The translations under genes were made by a program, and so were the position numbers. From NCBI GenBank assembly GCA_033961575.1, contig CM066736.1, forward strand, positions 9,023,501 to 9,087,500: 64,000 nucleotides of DNA. The letters are read 5' to 3'. The notes under the pieces are model-generated. The model was not told the origin of the DNA and did not search any database. It saw only the letters and a list, made by a program, of their open reading frames with translations. Within the stretch, counting starts at the first letter, position 1; the number at the start of each line of letters is the position of its first letter. This document shows, one piece after another, positions 21,168 to 32,004 of the stretch. The DNA is from Aselliscus stoliczkanus (lineage: Eukaryota; Chordata; Mammalia; Chiroptera; Hipposideridae).

Positions 21168-21323
21168 GGCCACCCCCAGAGTTTCTGACTCAGAGGGTCT
21201 AGGATGGGCGGGGGGGGGGGGAGAAAAAAAGGGGGTAATAACTTGCATTTCCAGCAAGTTCCCCGGTACTATTGCTGATACCTCTGGGCCCACGGATCCC
21301 ACTTTGGGAGCCACAACCTGGTA
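21168..21323 (+). mobile_element. MER5-like hAT element with poly-G insertion
   Basis: 'agagtttctgactcagaggg', 'cttgcatttccagcaagttc' and 'cccactttgggagccacaac' give the MER5A order in sense. A G-run followed by an A-run (about 21210-21231) interrupts it. Confidence 0.75.
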
Positions 21324-21354
21324 GCTTAAAAAACACCCAAGCGCTCCGGGGAGG

Positions 21355-21565
21355 CAACATGACAGCACTAGAATCACAGACTCTAGAATGTGTGTGACTT
21401 TGAGTCCTGGCTTTGCTGATTTCTGTGTGACTTTTGAACCAGCTCCTTCAACTGTGCCTCTATTTCTTCACCAGGAAATGGGGACGATAATGCCTTCTTC
21501 AGAGTGCTGGAGAGTTTGATGTGAACCACCCAGTGTCCTGAGCACAGTAAGTGCTCAATCAGCCT
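21355..21565 (+). repeat. MIR SINE (sense), near full length
   Basis: 'actttgagtcctggctttgc', 'cctctatttcttcaccagga', 'aatggggacgataatgcc' and 'cagtaagtgctcaatcag' cover the element from head to tail. Confidence 0.85.
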
Positions 21566-21714
21566 GGCCCAAGAAATAATATCTAGTTTAATTTAAGGAT
21601 GCCTCACAGCAATCTTCCACCCCACTAAGTGGTCAAGAGGCCTCAGTTAATAACAAATGCCAGTGGAGTGGGAGATAAACCGGATTACACCTGCACCTCA
21701 TAGGGTGTCTAGGC

Positions 21715-21795
21715 CAGGGCACAGGAACCCCCTGGGGTCTTGTTAACATCTGGATTTGGATTCAGGAGGGCTGGGCTGGGGCCTGGGACTCTGCC
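21715..21795 (+). mobile_element. MER5-like fragment
   Basis: 'cccctggggtcttgttaaca', 'tctggatttggattcaggag' and 'ggcctgggactctgccc' match part of the MER5A consensus. Confidence 0.55.
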
Positions 21796-22039
21796 CTACG
21801 GTCCACACACCAGCCTTTGCATATCCAGGGCTTAGCATCTCAGACCTGGGTCTCGCTACCAGTTGGTAACTGTTGGCAGAGAGGTTGGGAGGTGATAGGA
21901 CCAGGACACCCCTGTACTTCTCAAATTATGCCTGGGCTGTGCCACTCAGGACCGACCCCCCTAAAATGTAAAGAGGGGACATTGTAGGTTATGTTGGACT
22001 ATCTGAGTTCAGATGAAGAGCAGAGGAGGCAGAGTGGGA

Positions 22040-22160
22040 CGAAAGCAGGCTTTGAATCCAGACAGACCTGGGTCCCGATCCCTACTCTGCCACGTAGCCG
22101 CTGTCTGACCTTGGGTGAATCACCACCCCTCTCTGAGCCTCGGTTTCTTCCCAGGTCAGT
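22040..22160 (+). repeat. MIR SINE (sense)
   Basis: 'aggctttgaatccagacaga', 'ctactctgccacgtagccgc' and 'gagcctcggtttcttccca' are the sense MIR head and middle. Confidence 0.8.
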
Positions 22161-22233
22161 TAGGGGGAAAGGAAGGGCCCAAGATCTCACCAACAGCAAG
22201 TGGCAGAGCCAGGCTTTGACACTCATGCTCAGC

Positions 22234-22680
22234 TTTTTTTTTTTAAAGATTTTATTGGGGAATTGGTGGAGGGGAACAGCGTTGGGGAATCGGGGAAGGG
22301 GAACAGACAAGTTGCCGTCTTCTTGTTCTTCAGTTTAGTTGCGGAGGATGTTGCTTCACTGTTGGTATCGTCATTGCGCTCTTCCCGGATGAGGCAGATC
22401 GGTCGCTGGCCTCTGGATGTCGCTCACCGCAGCTATTGGCAGCTCACTCTTGGCTGCCAGCCGCTCACGCTGGCTTGGCTGCGGGCCACTCACTGTAGCC
22501 TATGGCAGCCCACTGCAGCAGGGGCTGCAGCCCACACCATCACCGGGGCTCGCACAGCCCAGCTCCAGGTGGAGCTGTTGTTAGCTGTAGAGGGCAGCGT
22601 CACTGGCCCTCATGTGGGATCCGAACCGGGGCCGCTAGCATCCCAAACCAGCGCTTAACCGATGCGCCCCTCGGCCGGCC
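22234..22680 (-). mobile_element. Long-form tRNA-headed SINE (copy 4, part of a pair)
   Basis: On the minus strand it starts gggccggccgaggggcgcat at 22680 and has ggttcggatcc, then the full body. Its 3' end has both units of about 27 bp, AATAAA, the Pol III terminator-like TCTTT and an A-run. It is the best-preserved T+ type end in the window. It lies directly downstream (minus strand) of a short-form copy. One 9-bp repeat CTCAGCTTT (22228-22236 and 22814-22822) encloses both elements. The body keeps the gcaatgacgatacc and gaagcaacatcc blocks of the other long copies. Confidence 0.92.
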
Positions 22681-22811
22681 CAATCTTTATTATTTTTTGT
22701 TTTGTTTTATTTTTTTTGAGGGCAGTGTCACTGGCCCTCATGTGGGATCCGAACCGGGGCCGCTGGCGTCCCCAAACCAGCTCCTAACCACCATGCCCCT
22801 CGGCCGGCCCC
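22681..22811 (-). mobile_element. Short-form tRNA-headed SINE (copy 5, part of a pair)
   Basis: On the minus strand the head gggccggccgaggggcatgg starts near 22811 and ends at the same ...gccctc position as the other short copies. An A-rich tail with t and c interruptions then runs up to the head of the long copy. It has the short-form ggtgg but keeps ggttcggatcc, which the long copies share. It may be intermediate between the two forms. Confidence 0.9.
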
Positions 22812-22850
22812 CTCTCAGCTTTCACCACAGCTCCCACATGTCCTACGAAA

Positions 22851-23754
22851 CAGTGATGGGCTGATCGATTCTAAATGCTCTGAGAAAGAGGTGGCAGGTG
22901 AGAGTAGCTGAAAACCCACCTCCCCATCTGGGAAGGACGATTCTCCAGGAGAAAGGAAGATGCCAGGAAGAGGGAGGAAGACCCCAGAGTCAGTGGGGAT
23001 CTGGCTAGAGCAATGGGCTGGCCCCTAGCCTGAGGCTGCGCTGGTGATGGAGTGTGAGGCAGGGCTGGATTTCTGTAAATACCTGCAGGGCACCTACCAA
23101 GTGTCAGGCAGCGGGAGTGACACCACCATCCCATGTGGGGAACATTCTAAAATGCATAGGAGCATTTTCCCTAGGTGCTTTCAAACTTCCCACCCCCTGT
23201 CCAGGTTTCACCGTGACCTCATTCTCCATAGCCCCATCCCTCCTGTCACTGAGGACAGGTTTGGAGAAAGCCTGGCCCTGGGTGAGCTATACACAGTTCA
23301 ATTTTTGTCACTCCACCACCTCACAGTAGGGAGGATTCAAGACACAAGTTATCCCAATTAACAGAAAGCAAGACTGAGGACTGCTGTGTCCATAAGATTA
23401 AAATCCCTGTCACGTGGGCAGCTGCTGACCTGGATCAGAGAACTGACCGAAACCCCTGGAAGGGCGCCCTCAGACTGCCCCATCTTTCTGTGTCCAACAG
23501 TGGCTGCAAAGTCCCCACTTTGGGGGATTTTTAGCTGCCGCTTATGAATTTGCGGAGCTAGAAGCGTACAGGCCAGTGATGTGCCCTTTGTCAAATGGGG
23601 TGGAAGCAGACATCCCATCTTCCTCGGGAGGGAAGGGACTGAAATGAGCTGTGGACGACACGGCCCTCCACTCCCACCAGAAGAGCACTGGGGGTGTACC
23701 CCAACTTCTAGGACAGTCCAAAACAAACCGTGTGTCTCGTGATGGGATGCGATA
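22851..23754. other. Unique sequence
   Basis: No repeat or gene is recognised in about 900 bp. Plus and minus frames of 87-122 codons overlap (22871-23726) without a domain. Confidence 0.35.
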
Positions 23755-23830
23755 GGGTCGTTTGAAGGTCATGTCGTCCAATCTCATTTTACAGGTAGGT
23801 AGACTGAGGCCCCACAGGGGAGGGCTTTCT
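23755..23830 (-). repeat. MIR fragment (antisense)
   Basis: 'ctcattttacaggtaggtag' and 'actgaggccccacaggggag' are the core of an antisense MIR. Confidence 0.6.
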
Positions 23831-24049
23831 TCTCTAATAGTGTGATAAAAATAATTTTCCATCTTTGTTATGGGACAGTGTTTTCCTCCAGAGGAAAAAG
23901 AAAGCATTTAAGTATATCACATTTGGAGACTACAAATCAGAAAGACTATTAAAAGAATTGCCTATAATTAATCTTACCATTCAGGTCTAAGCATGCAACA
24001 TTGATTTAATATATGACTAAGAGGATGTAAAAATGCAGATTATTGTTTT

Positions 24050-24255
24050 AAAAGATGGATCAGTCGTACATGATTGCTTCCAGCCTGCTTTTTCGTGAAC
24101 CTTTTGAACATTTTCTTTCTAAATTACTCAATGTTCTGTGACATCAGCTGAAACGGCCTCTTGCATTGTGTTATATAAATGAATTGATTTAACCAATCTC
24201 TTGTTGTTGCACATTTGGGTTGTTTTTCATTTTTCACCTTCTTACCAATGCTGAG
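24050..24255 (-). mobile_element. Old L1 3' remnant
   Basis: 'ttgtgttatataaatgaatt', 'aaccaatctcttgttgttgc' and 'catttgggttgtttttcatt' are antisense L1 3'-region phrases with many substitutions. Confidence 0.5.
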
Positions 24256-24489
24256 ATGAAATAATTCAGTTGCTTTCATGGGAGGCTTCCTCTCCCCACA
24301 GGGAGGAAAAAAATCCCTCTTGCCAACTTCTCCTCCCCTTTCCCATCAAGTCAACCATCCCCTCTTCTGTCGGAATTGTTTTCAAGCGAGGTGAAGTTTG
24401 GCCACAAGGGGTCCTCCGCACACTTCAAGCGGAAGCAAACCTTCGCCAGAGGAAATGGGGATTTGGATGGAGCCTGACAAACTGGTTTG

Positions 24490-24685
24490 CACGCCACTCG
24501 CTCTCCCTGAGGCTTTTGGACAAGTGATTGGAGCCTCTCTGCACCTCAGTGTTCCCATCTGAGAATTGGGAAGAACAGTCCTTTTGCCCACATTATCTAA
24601 GCATCAGAGCAACCTTGCAGGAAGAGTGTTGAGCGTGGTGCCTGGCACACAGCTGCACTCGATAAATGACAGCTTTTCCTAATGT
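24490..24685 (+). repeat. MIR SINE (sense)
   Basis: 'ctgcacctcagtgttcccat', 'ctgagaattgggaagaacag' and 'tggtgcctggcacacagctg' with 'cactcgataaatgaca' cover the middle and tail. Confidence 0.75.
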
Positions 24686-25435
24686 TATTAATTCTGCGGC
24701 ACCGTGCCTGAAAAATCATCCCCAGCCCATGGGGGAGGATTAAATGAGAGAGCACACATAATATACCTAGCCAACAGTGTTAGTTGATTAAAGTGTAACG
24801 TTTAACCATCAATAAATACTTAAAAAAATTTATTATCGTAAGATCCTGGTATGCTAATATCCCCAATTTACAGAAAACTGTAGGAGATAAATTAGGCCAA
24901 ACCTTTGGCAGGAGGACAGAAGGGACAGTGAGCTCTCTTGAGGCCCAGCAGTGGATCCTCGGCACACTGCCCCATGTCATCGGCTGAGCAGGTCCTGATG
25001 GGACCGCCCTATTGCACAACCCCAAGATCAGCTAATCACATAGACCATGCAGAATGCAATGTAAGCCCTGCGCTTGTACAGTGAAATGACCCAGCGCCTT
25101 GCGCATCCCCTTAGAAGACTAGGGACCAAGACATCAGTGTAGAAACACTGTCAACAGTCCCGTCCAGGCGGTCTTCTCTTGTTGGAGAAATTCATCCAAG
25201 CATCCCATTTTGCAGGGCTGCATCCCATCTGACGCCAACTCTCCGAGGGACACCAACAGCGGACACTTTCCCAGCCTTCCCCTGTCAATCATCTTGAGGG
25301 ATTTAATTATTATCTGCGGAGCTGGGATTTGAAACCAGGTCCAGTCTGAGTTCAACACCAGAACTCTTATCTACTATTCAAGACAAATTACCAGAAAGAA
25401 TAAGTGCTTAGTAAATATTGGCTGTATTTATCCAT
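24686..25435. other. Unique sequence
   Basis: A MIR-like piece may occur near 24840-24900 ('atccccaatttacagaaaac'). The rest, including the 74- and 81-codon minus frames, shows nothing recognisable. Confidence 0.35.
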
Positions 25436-25610
25436 CTACCATCTATCCATCTACCTACCTACCTTTATTATATATAACTAATATATATGCACACATACAT
25501 AAGAGTATATAAAGAAAAGAGAATATATAGATAGGAGGATATAGATAAAAGGATAAGAGATGTGTGAATACATGTATATACACATATATGTAATTTTATA
25601 CACACATATA
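25436..25610. repeat. AT-rich (atct/tata) low-complexity tract
   Basis: 'tatccatctaccatctatcc', then ctacctac repeats, grade into tatata, gatagg and acacatata variants, a decayed tetranucleotide/TA microsatellite. Confidence 0.8.
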
Positions 25611-25835
25611 ATCACTTAATCTTCTCAACAACCCTATAAGGAAGGTGCTGTTATTGTCATTCCCATTTCACAGATGAGCAAACTGAGGCCCACCGATGTC
25701 AGGTGCCTTGCTTCAGTGTCCATGCTCTTAATTGTGAGCTCTGCCTTGGGCTGAGACATGGTCAAGCATTCAAGGGCCCAGCACAGTGCCTGGCACATAG
25801 TAAGCACTCAGTACTGGTGGCTGTTATCATGGGAG
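25605..25835 (-). repeat. MIR antisense fragment followed by a sense MIR tail
   Basis: 'aatcttctcaacaaccctat', 'cccatttcacagatgagcaa' and 'actgaggcccaccgatgtca' form an antisense MIR to about 25720. 'cacagtgcctggcacatag' and 'taagcactcagtactggtgg' at about 25775-25822 read in the sense direction, so two copies abut. Confidence 0.75.
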
Positions 25836-26164
25836 GCTCTGAAGAGACCCTAGATAGGCAGCCAAGGGGGTTCCTCCACGTTGATGCTTTTCAGCTGACC
25901 TTCTGCAGGGTTGGGGCACGGAGCTGGGTTATCTCACAGTGGCCTTTCAACCTCTCGGAGAGCTGGGGTCAGGGCCGGGGCAGCAGGCCTGCCAAAAGCT
26001 GGTGGGCTGGGCAGCATGGACCCTGTCAACATGAGACAGCACAGGAGGGCTGCCGGGGAGGGCCAGGGATGGCAGGGGGCTGTTCTGCAATCCACCATCT
26101 AGCCTGAGAGAACAGACGGAGGGCACAGGGGCAAAGGGGGGCCAAGACTGCCCCTCCCACTCTC
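25836..26164. other. Unique GC-rich sequence
   Basis: No recognisable element. A 134-codon frame (25703-26107) runs through from the MIR and has no domain. Confidence 0.35.
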
Positions 26165-26790
26165 CTCCTTCAACCAGCAGCTCTTAAAGGTGTTAGTTTT
26201 AATACTTAATTCTGTACCTTTGAGAAGTGTTAATGAAAATAAGGGAGAAAGAAAATAAGAAAGGCAGAGAGGTGTGACATCCTATCACCCTGAGCTCACC
26301 ACAGTAATCGTCGTATGTATGACTTTCCCCACTCTTCTCTTTAATCCAGATAATACATATACAAATAGGATTTTCCCCCTTTTGCAAAACTTGGATCACA
26401 TCACATCGTTATTCTTCAACATGCATTTTTTACTAATATGTCCTGGGCTTTTTCTCAAGTTAAAACTCATGGGTCTGTCTCATTCTCTTTAAGAGTTGCA
26501 TAGTATTTCCTACTGCGGATGTTGCATCACTGCTTAGCCATCTTCCTACCAATGACGTGTAGGTCAGTCCAGGTTTTTTGATGTCATAAAACGTGCCACA
26601 ATCAAAACTTGCATCCATGTTCTTTGCATACTTACTGTTACTTTACTTCACTGGGATAGAGTTCTAGAAGTGGATCAAAGTCCGCATAATTTTGAAATTT
26701 TAGATTTTATCAGATTTCTTTCCAAAAAGGTTCTAGAAATTCACACTCCCTCTATCAGTCTACTAAAGTGCCCATTTCCACGCAGCCCAA
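26165..26790 (-). mobile_element. Old L1 3' remnant
   Basis: 'gagttgcatagtatttccta', 'ctgggatagagttctagaag', 'tggatcaaagtccgcataat' and 'ttccaaaaaggttctagaaa' with 'ttcacactccctctatcag' are the antisense L1 3'-region order. Confidence 0.65.
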
Positions 26791-26792
26791 GT

Positions 26793-26797
26793 GTTGT

Positions 26798-26875
<78 letters not shown>
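26793..26875. repeat. Compound (TG)n(AG)n microsatellite
   Basis: About 14 TG units are followed without interruption by about 26 AG units, ending in aaatgag. It sits at the edge of the L1 remnant. Confidence 0.97.
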
Positions 26876-26878
<3 letters not shown>

Positions 26879-27394
26879 GAGACTATTAAGGATCAATGAA
26901 TCTGGTAGATGAAAACTGCCAGCATTCCTTTTCTATTTTTATATTTAAGATGTGTGTAATATGCAGTTGGAAGAAAAGGTTCCTGCATGATTTAAAGGGA
27001 GAAGGAAATAAAAATCATGGTATTCCAATCCAATGTTCACCTCATTTCACAAGGAGGAGAGTGAAGTTCTGACTGGGTGGCGCCTGGTCGAGACAGGGGA
27101 CGACAGTGGTGGGCAGAAGGAGGGCCCTGGTGCATGTTGCAGTCAACGCGAGGCCCAAAGGGCAGGGAGAGGTGCCCAGGCTGGAAGGAACAGGAATTGT
27201 GACGTGGAGCAGCCATCACTGGCTCTCCACCAGGTTCCCTGGGACCCTATGACCCTGCCTGTGTCACTGTCCCCACGCGTCTATGCTAGTGTGCTGCTAG
27301 TGACCTGAATCTATACCTCAGGGGCACTGGGGCTGCCCTGCTCTCATTGGCAAAGAGTTAGTAGTGTCTGGAACTTTCTGTTCTCCAGGGGCGG
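26876..27394. other. Unique sequence
   Basis: No feature is seen. A 91-codon frame at 27033-27308 has no recognisable product. Confidence 0.35.
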
Positions 27395-27600
27395 CTCTTA
27401 GGCAGTGACTGATTGGTTGCGGGTGCAGAGGCCCAGGTCCCTTGCCTGGAGTCAGGACAAATTCAGAGGCATAACTCACGCTCCAGAGTGCCCCACAGGA
27501 TCAGGCTGGGACTTTGACATGCTTGCTGGACCTCCTCTCCTTTCCTGCTTCCTCTCTCTTACAGGTTTCTCCCGTAAGAAGATAAATCAATGCTGTCGCA
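27395..27600 (+). repeat. Possible LTR-like remnant
   Basis: 'ccccacaggatcaggctggg' recalls 'ccccacaggatcaggctaag' in the remnant at 15000-15275, in the same orientation. Family is unknown. Confidence 0.35.
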
Positions 27601-27929
27601 TATCCTGCTCACAGCACTGTGGATGTTTATGGTTCCAAAACTTGGGGATTCAGAAATTGTCACAGTCACATGATGGTATATTATGAAGTAGATTTTTTTT
27701 TTTTCCCCTGGAAAAATAGAAAGGTCTCTTAACGTTGTTTATTTTGGGGAAACAAGATAGGTGGGTGGTGGTAGTTAGGGAGGACTTTTACCATGAAATT
27801 CCTTTCCGGTTGTACTGAAACTCTTAAAAAAATAAGAAGAGTATCAGAAAGTATAAAAACAAGTGTCCACAGGGGTTACCCAAGCGACGATACAGGGCCT
27901 GGTCCATGGTAACATTCTCGGTACTTTAA
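27601..27929. other. Unassigned sequence
   Basis: A T-run (about 27692-27704) is the only notable item. Confidence 0.3.
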
Positions 27930-28110
27930 AAATACTGTATTTACTCATTTCGTCTTTGCAATGATGACGAGGTAGCTACTATCATTATCCCCATTTCAAA
28001 GATGGGGTGGAGGCACAGAGAGGTTCAGAAAGTTGCTCAAGGTCACACAGCCAGCAAGTGGTGGATGTGGGGTTTGAACCCTGGTACACTGGCTCAAGAG
28101 TGCATGCTCT
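27930..28110 (-). repeat. MIR SINE (antisense), well preserved
   Basis: 'ctactatcattatccccatt', 'aggcacagagaggttcagaa' and 'gctcaaggtcacacagccag' with 'ggtttgaaccctggtacact' (28015-28090) are close to consensus. Confidence 0.9.
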
Positions 28111-28999
28111 TTAACCGCTAATACTGCTGATGGTTTAAAAACACTGATTTTAGGGGCGCACACTACTGAACACTAGTCCTCCAACCCATGAAGCCTCACT
28201 CATTCACACAATAGACTGAAGACACTTGGGTGAAAATTCCAGGGTTCAGGACCCCATGTTTGATTCTGAAGCTGAACTGTGTGATTGGAATCTTGGTGAA
28301 GTGATGACTTAGCCCAGCCCATTGGAAGGGCCATTGGCTCTAAGTCCAGGGCTCCACGCTTGCTGCCAGGAGAAGTCCCTGAATTAAACCCAGAAGCGCT
28401 TTGGGGCTCAGGGCCAGGAATATGCCTGCCCAGGTGGCATCGCTTCACAGTCTGCCAGCCAACACACAAGGCAGCCAGGGTGGGCCCTGGGAGAGAGGTT
28501 AATAGACTTAGCTCCCCTCCCTCAGGCCTGTCAGCAAGAGCTGAAACTAGAATTTTGCCTGAGATCCTATCAAGCCGGCTTACCACTAAGCCCTCCGAGG
28601 CTGCCTTTTCAGGTGGCACTGTTTGCAGAAAGTGGGTCCTGAACAGGTTATGCTGTCCCCAGAGCCCTGGCCAGGAAGTCGGTTCAGCAATGCACTAGAA
28701 TTTGCAGCCTCCTTGCCCAGCCCTGAGCTACTGTGTGTCAGAGGCTGAGCATTGAACTAAACCCTTCGCTGGGCTCCGGGAGACAGTTTACTGCATCTTG
28801 AACATGTCTCCAAGACGCTGGAGCCATTAAGTGGTCAGACAGGGCTCTATGCGAGGCATCTGGGGGTGGAGGGTGTGTGACTGGGGTGAGCTTGTGGTTC
28901 CCTTGAGGCTTTCGCAGGCCTAAGCTCAGCCATGGTCTGGGCTGGGGTTTCGCACTTGTCTCTGGGGTACTTGTTTTGGTGGGAAAACATGTGGGGTCA
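28111..28999. other. Unique sequence
   Basis: Opposite-strand frames of 139 and 112 codons (28200-28619, 28360-28698) overlap. Neither shows a domain or a splice-supported structure I can defend. Confidence 0.35.
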
Positions 29000-29165
29000 G
29001 ATGGTCCTCACTATCCATGTGACCTTCAAAAAATTTAACTTCTGAGTCTCAGTATTCCCTTTTCCAAGTAGAGACAAGCTTTCTCTCATTAGGACTGTCA
29101 TGAGCATGGAGCAGAAGGTCAAGTTCATGACCTTGCATAGAGTAGGTGCCCAGTCATGTCATAAC
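29000..29165 (+). repeat. MIR SINE (sense), diverged
   Basis: 'catgtgaccttcaaaaaatt', 'tctgagtctcagtattccct' and 'gcatagagtaggtgcccagt' follow the sense MIR order. Confidence 0.6.
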
Positions 29166-29184
29166 TCACACTTAGGATCACCTG

Positions 29185-29215
29185 GGACGGGGTGGGGGGT
29201 GGGGTAGTGGGGGAA
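29185..29215 (+). other. G-quadruplex-type G-run cluster
   Basis: Five G-runs of three to six, separated by one to four bases (gggacggggtgggggg, then tggggtagtggggg), meet the usual quadruplex pattern. Confidence 0.7.
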
Positions 29216-29284
29216 CAAGCTAACGACACACCAGATGTTGGACCAGGAGGGAAAAATACACAATCTAAAAAAAACAATAATAAA

Positions 29285-29660
29285 AAAAAATCTCAGGAAG
29301 AACATTTTCATATATTATTTGTATAATTCAAGAGAAAGCCGTACAAATAAGTATAAAACAAAAGTCTCTCTTGACCCTCTCCAGCGGTCACCACTAATGA
29401 GTTTGGGTAACTCTCCAGTCTTTTTTTCAATGCATTTTTATATTTTAAATATAAATGTATAGCTTGATAGTCTGGGAGGTATTATTTTTGAAAGAGGGTC
29501 ATACTCTACATGTTTTGCACATTAGTGATTTTTATGTGATGCATCTCAGAGTGGGGTAGAACGTTTTCAGCTTCAATATCCTGTCCTGTGATATACTACT
29601 CAATAGCGATCATTTATTTTGCTGCTCCCCCTTTGATGGACACGTAGGTGACTATACCTT
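29285..29660 (-). mobile_element. Old L1 3' remnant
   Basis: 'tatattatttgtataattca', 'gcatttttatattttaaata' and 'ctccccctttgatggacacg' with 'taggtgac' are antisense L1 3'-region phrases. Confidence 0.55.
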
Positions 29661-30534
29661 TCCCCATTAGAAGTCATTCCGCACAGGGACACCATTCTGT
29701 CTGGTTATCTTTGTACACTTGTAGTAATATTTTTATGATACAACCATCGACTCCCAAAAAAGACCCCTGGAGAAACTGTAGATCAAGAAAGCTACATTTA
29801 TTAGTAAACTTAGTGAATAGTAAATTATTAGTAGTGTCTCAAAATGGGAAGTAGGGGATTTATAAGGTTGGGCTGAATGACTTTAAGGTGGTTCTTGCAA
29901 GGCAGCAAAAAAAAAAAAAGGGTTGGGACTGGGTGGAGTTTATGACATAACGGTTCTGGACAGATGGACACAGTGAGGTGAGGATTTGGGGCAAACCTTG
30001 ATGAGCAAATTGTCTTCATAAGTAAGTTGTCTAGCGTCATCTTCTAGGGGCAAGTATGTTCTTGAAACAGGGGTTCGGTTATATCTACTGGGCCTCAGTA
30101 TTGTTTAACACAGGGACAGAGACTGGTGTTGGTTTCCATTTTCAAGGCCTACAAGGTGGAATTTTGCGTCACCAGTTGTGACTGCTTAGAATTGCCAACA
30201 TCTAGCAGTAATAACAAGCAGGCCAACTGTTAGTTGATTGTGTTATTGTTTTTAAATTCCTTACAGAGAATGTATCCTTTTATTGGCCTTACCTGGGCAG
30301 CCATTCCCACTGTGCCCCTCCCTTCAGCTCCCCACAGGATGCCACTGATGGGAACAGGAGAGCCTTTTGGAGAGGAGTTGGCAGGAGACGGTAAAATTTA
30401 AAGCAATGTTGGTGATACAACGATTCCTTTCTGCTTACTCCCACCACACACCTCCACGGCGCAATACTGGTTCCAAGTTATACTCCTGCCTGAAATGTAA
30501 GAGGCTAATTACTTTCTTGAAAAGAGTAACTTTG
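29661..30534. other. Unassigned sequence
   Basis: A run of 12 or more A (about 29909-29921) lies inside. No target-site repeat was found around it. No gene is visible. Confidence 0.35.
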
Positions 30535-31370
30535 AATGTTGGAATATTTTAGATTTACAGGACAGTTGCAAAGATAATACCGAGTTTGTATACACCCAAA
30601 TGTTAACATCTTCCACTATCACGGAACATGCATCAAAATTAAGAAACCAACTAGAATGTAATCATAAACTAAACTTTATTCAGAAATATTCCGATTTCAC
30701 CCCCTTTATAGGAATGTTTTATTTGTTTCAATGTTTCGACTAGAGTCCCACATTGCATTCACTCATTATGTCCCCTCCAATCTATGACAGCCACTCAGTC
30801 TTTCCTAGTTGTTTCATGAACTTGACTCATTTCAGGACTACTGGTCTGGCATTTTGTACGATGTCCCTGAATTGGGTTTTGCCTGCTGTTTTTCTCATGA
30901 TGAGATCGGGGTTGTGGGTTACTGGGAAGGAGAACACAGAGGTGAAGTGCTTTTCTCATCACATCAGTCACCTGCCCTTACAGGTGGCAGTAACCTTGAT
31001 TACTTGGTCAAGGTGGTGCTTGCCAGGTTTCTGAAACTGTAAAGCTATAATATCATTTTCCTCCTTGCATACTCTTATTTGTTGCGGGGAGGAGGAAGAA
31101 GGGGATTTTGTCTCCACCTCCTGGTAGGGAACACATTTATTTATATTGTTTGGGTTTCTTCTGTAATAAAGACTTGTCCTCTTCCCTCATCAATTACGTT
31201 AGTAAAAAGACAACTTCTCAAATTCCACTAAAATATTCATCTTTCTCCAAGATGGTTCATGACATGCTTGATGAATGGAAGATCACCACCCCACATTCCA
31301 ATTTCATTCAATTTGTACTGATTGGCGTTTCCTCCAAAAGTTCCCAAATAAGACCCCCGGTATCAGCTTA
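30535..31370 (-). mobile_element. L1 (L1M-type) 3' region remnant
   Basis: 'tttacaggacagttgcaaag', 'acttgactcatttcaggact', 'aattgggttttgcctgctgt', 'gccaggtttctgaaactgta' and 'aagctataatatcattttcc' follow the antisense L1M 3' order over about 830 bp. Frames of 77-93 codons inside are incidental. Confidence 0.75.
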
Positions 31371-31429
31371 GTGCTTAGACATCCTCCTGGGGTCAGGCAT
31401 CAGAGGGGCGATTGGGTCGTGTCTTAGAT

Positions 31430-31540
31430 GTGGCTTCTCATATTGTGGCCCCTGGACCAGCAGTATCAGCACCACCTGGGAGGTGGTCCCAGGCACCACC
31501 TGGACTTCCCTATTCAGACTCTGCATTTTGACATGACACT
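31430..31540 (-). mobile_element. MER5-like hAT fragment (antisense)
   Basis: 'ttgtggcccctggaccagca', 'gtatcagcaccacctgggag' and 'tattcagactctgcattttg' follow the antisense MER5A order. Confidence 0.75.
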
Positions 31541-32004
31541 GGCAGCAGGACAGGAAGATCAGCTCCAAGCAAGGTGGTCCCACCTGTGTCACTGCAGCAC
31601 CTGCTGTGGTTCTGGCTTTTGTGTCTCGCTCAGTTGGAGGACAATTAGGAAGGGGCAGAAGTGGGAGTCACAGAGGTAAGGGATCGGATAGACGGGTGGG
31701 GCAGAGAGATGGCTCAGAGACAAGCCTGAGGTTGGAGGAGGGCTGGCAGCCTGGGAAAGGTGGACTAGGGGCAGATGGTATTGGCAAAGCTGATAGATGA
31801 GCGTGGAGCCTGGGATGGCCTTGGGAGATGGATGAGAGCAGCGACCGAGTGATGGATGACCTGGGGTAGGGGGGCTGCTTGACAGCTGCAAGGAGCAAAG
31901 GGCTCAGGGTTCAAGAGTCCGCTGTGGGTGGCAGCAAAACCCAATAGCCATGAGCCAGAAGGCACTCCTCTTTTCCTGTAGCATCCTTCACAAAAGCTTA
32001 CCTA
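31541..32004. other. Unassigned sequence
   Basis: The part at 31660-31870 is purine-rich ('ggtggggcagagagatggct') and may be an old repeat. No gene is recognised. Confidence 0.3.

Larger units (their letters stand above)
22165..22850 (-). repeat. MIR SINE (antisense) split by two SINEs
   Basis: The left part 'caagtggcagagccaggctt' with 'tgacactcatgctcagcttt' resumes at 22814 as 'ctcagctttcaccacagctc'. Antisense MIR continues this way across the insertion. Confidence 0.6.

Noticed and set aside
26670..26912. Frame with valine/cysteine then arginine/glutamate runs
   Set aside because: It is direct translation of the compound (TG)n(AG)n microsatellite.
29890..29930. A-run at 29909-29921 as another retroposon tail
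   Set aside because: No target-site repeat and no upstream retroposed body could be found.
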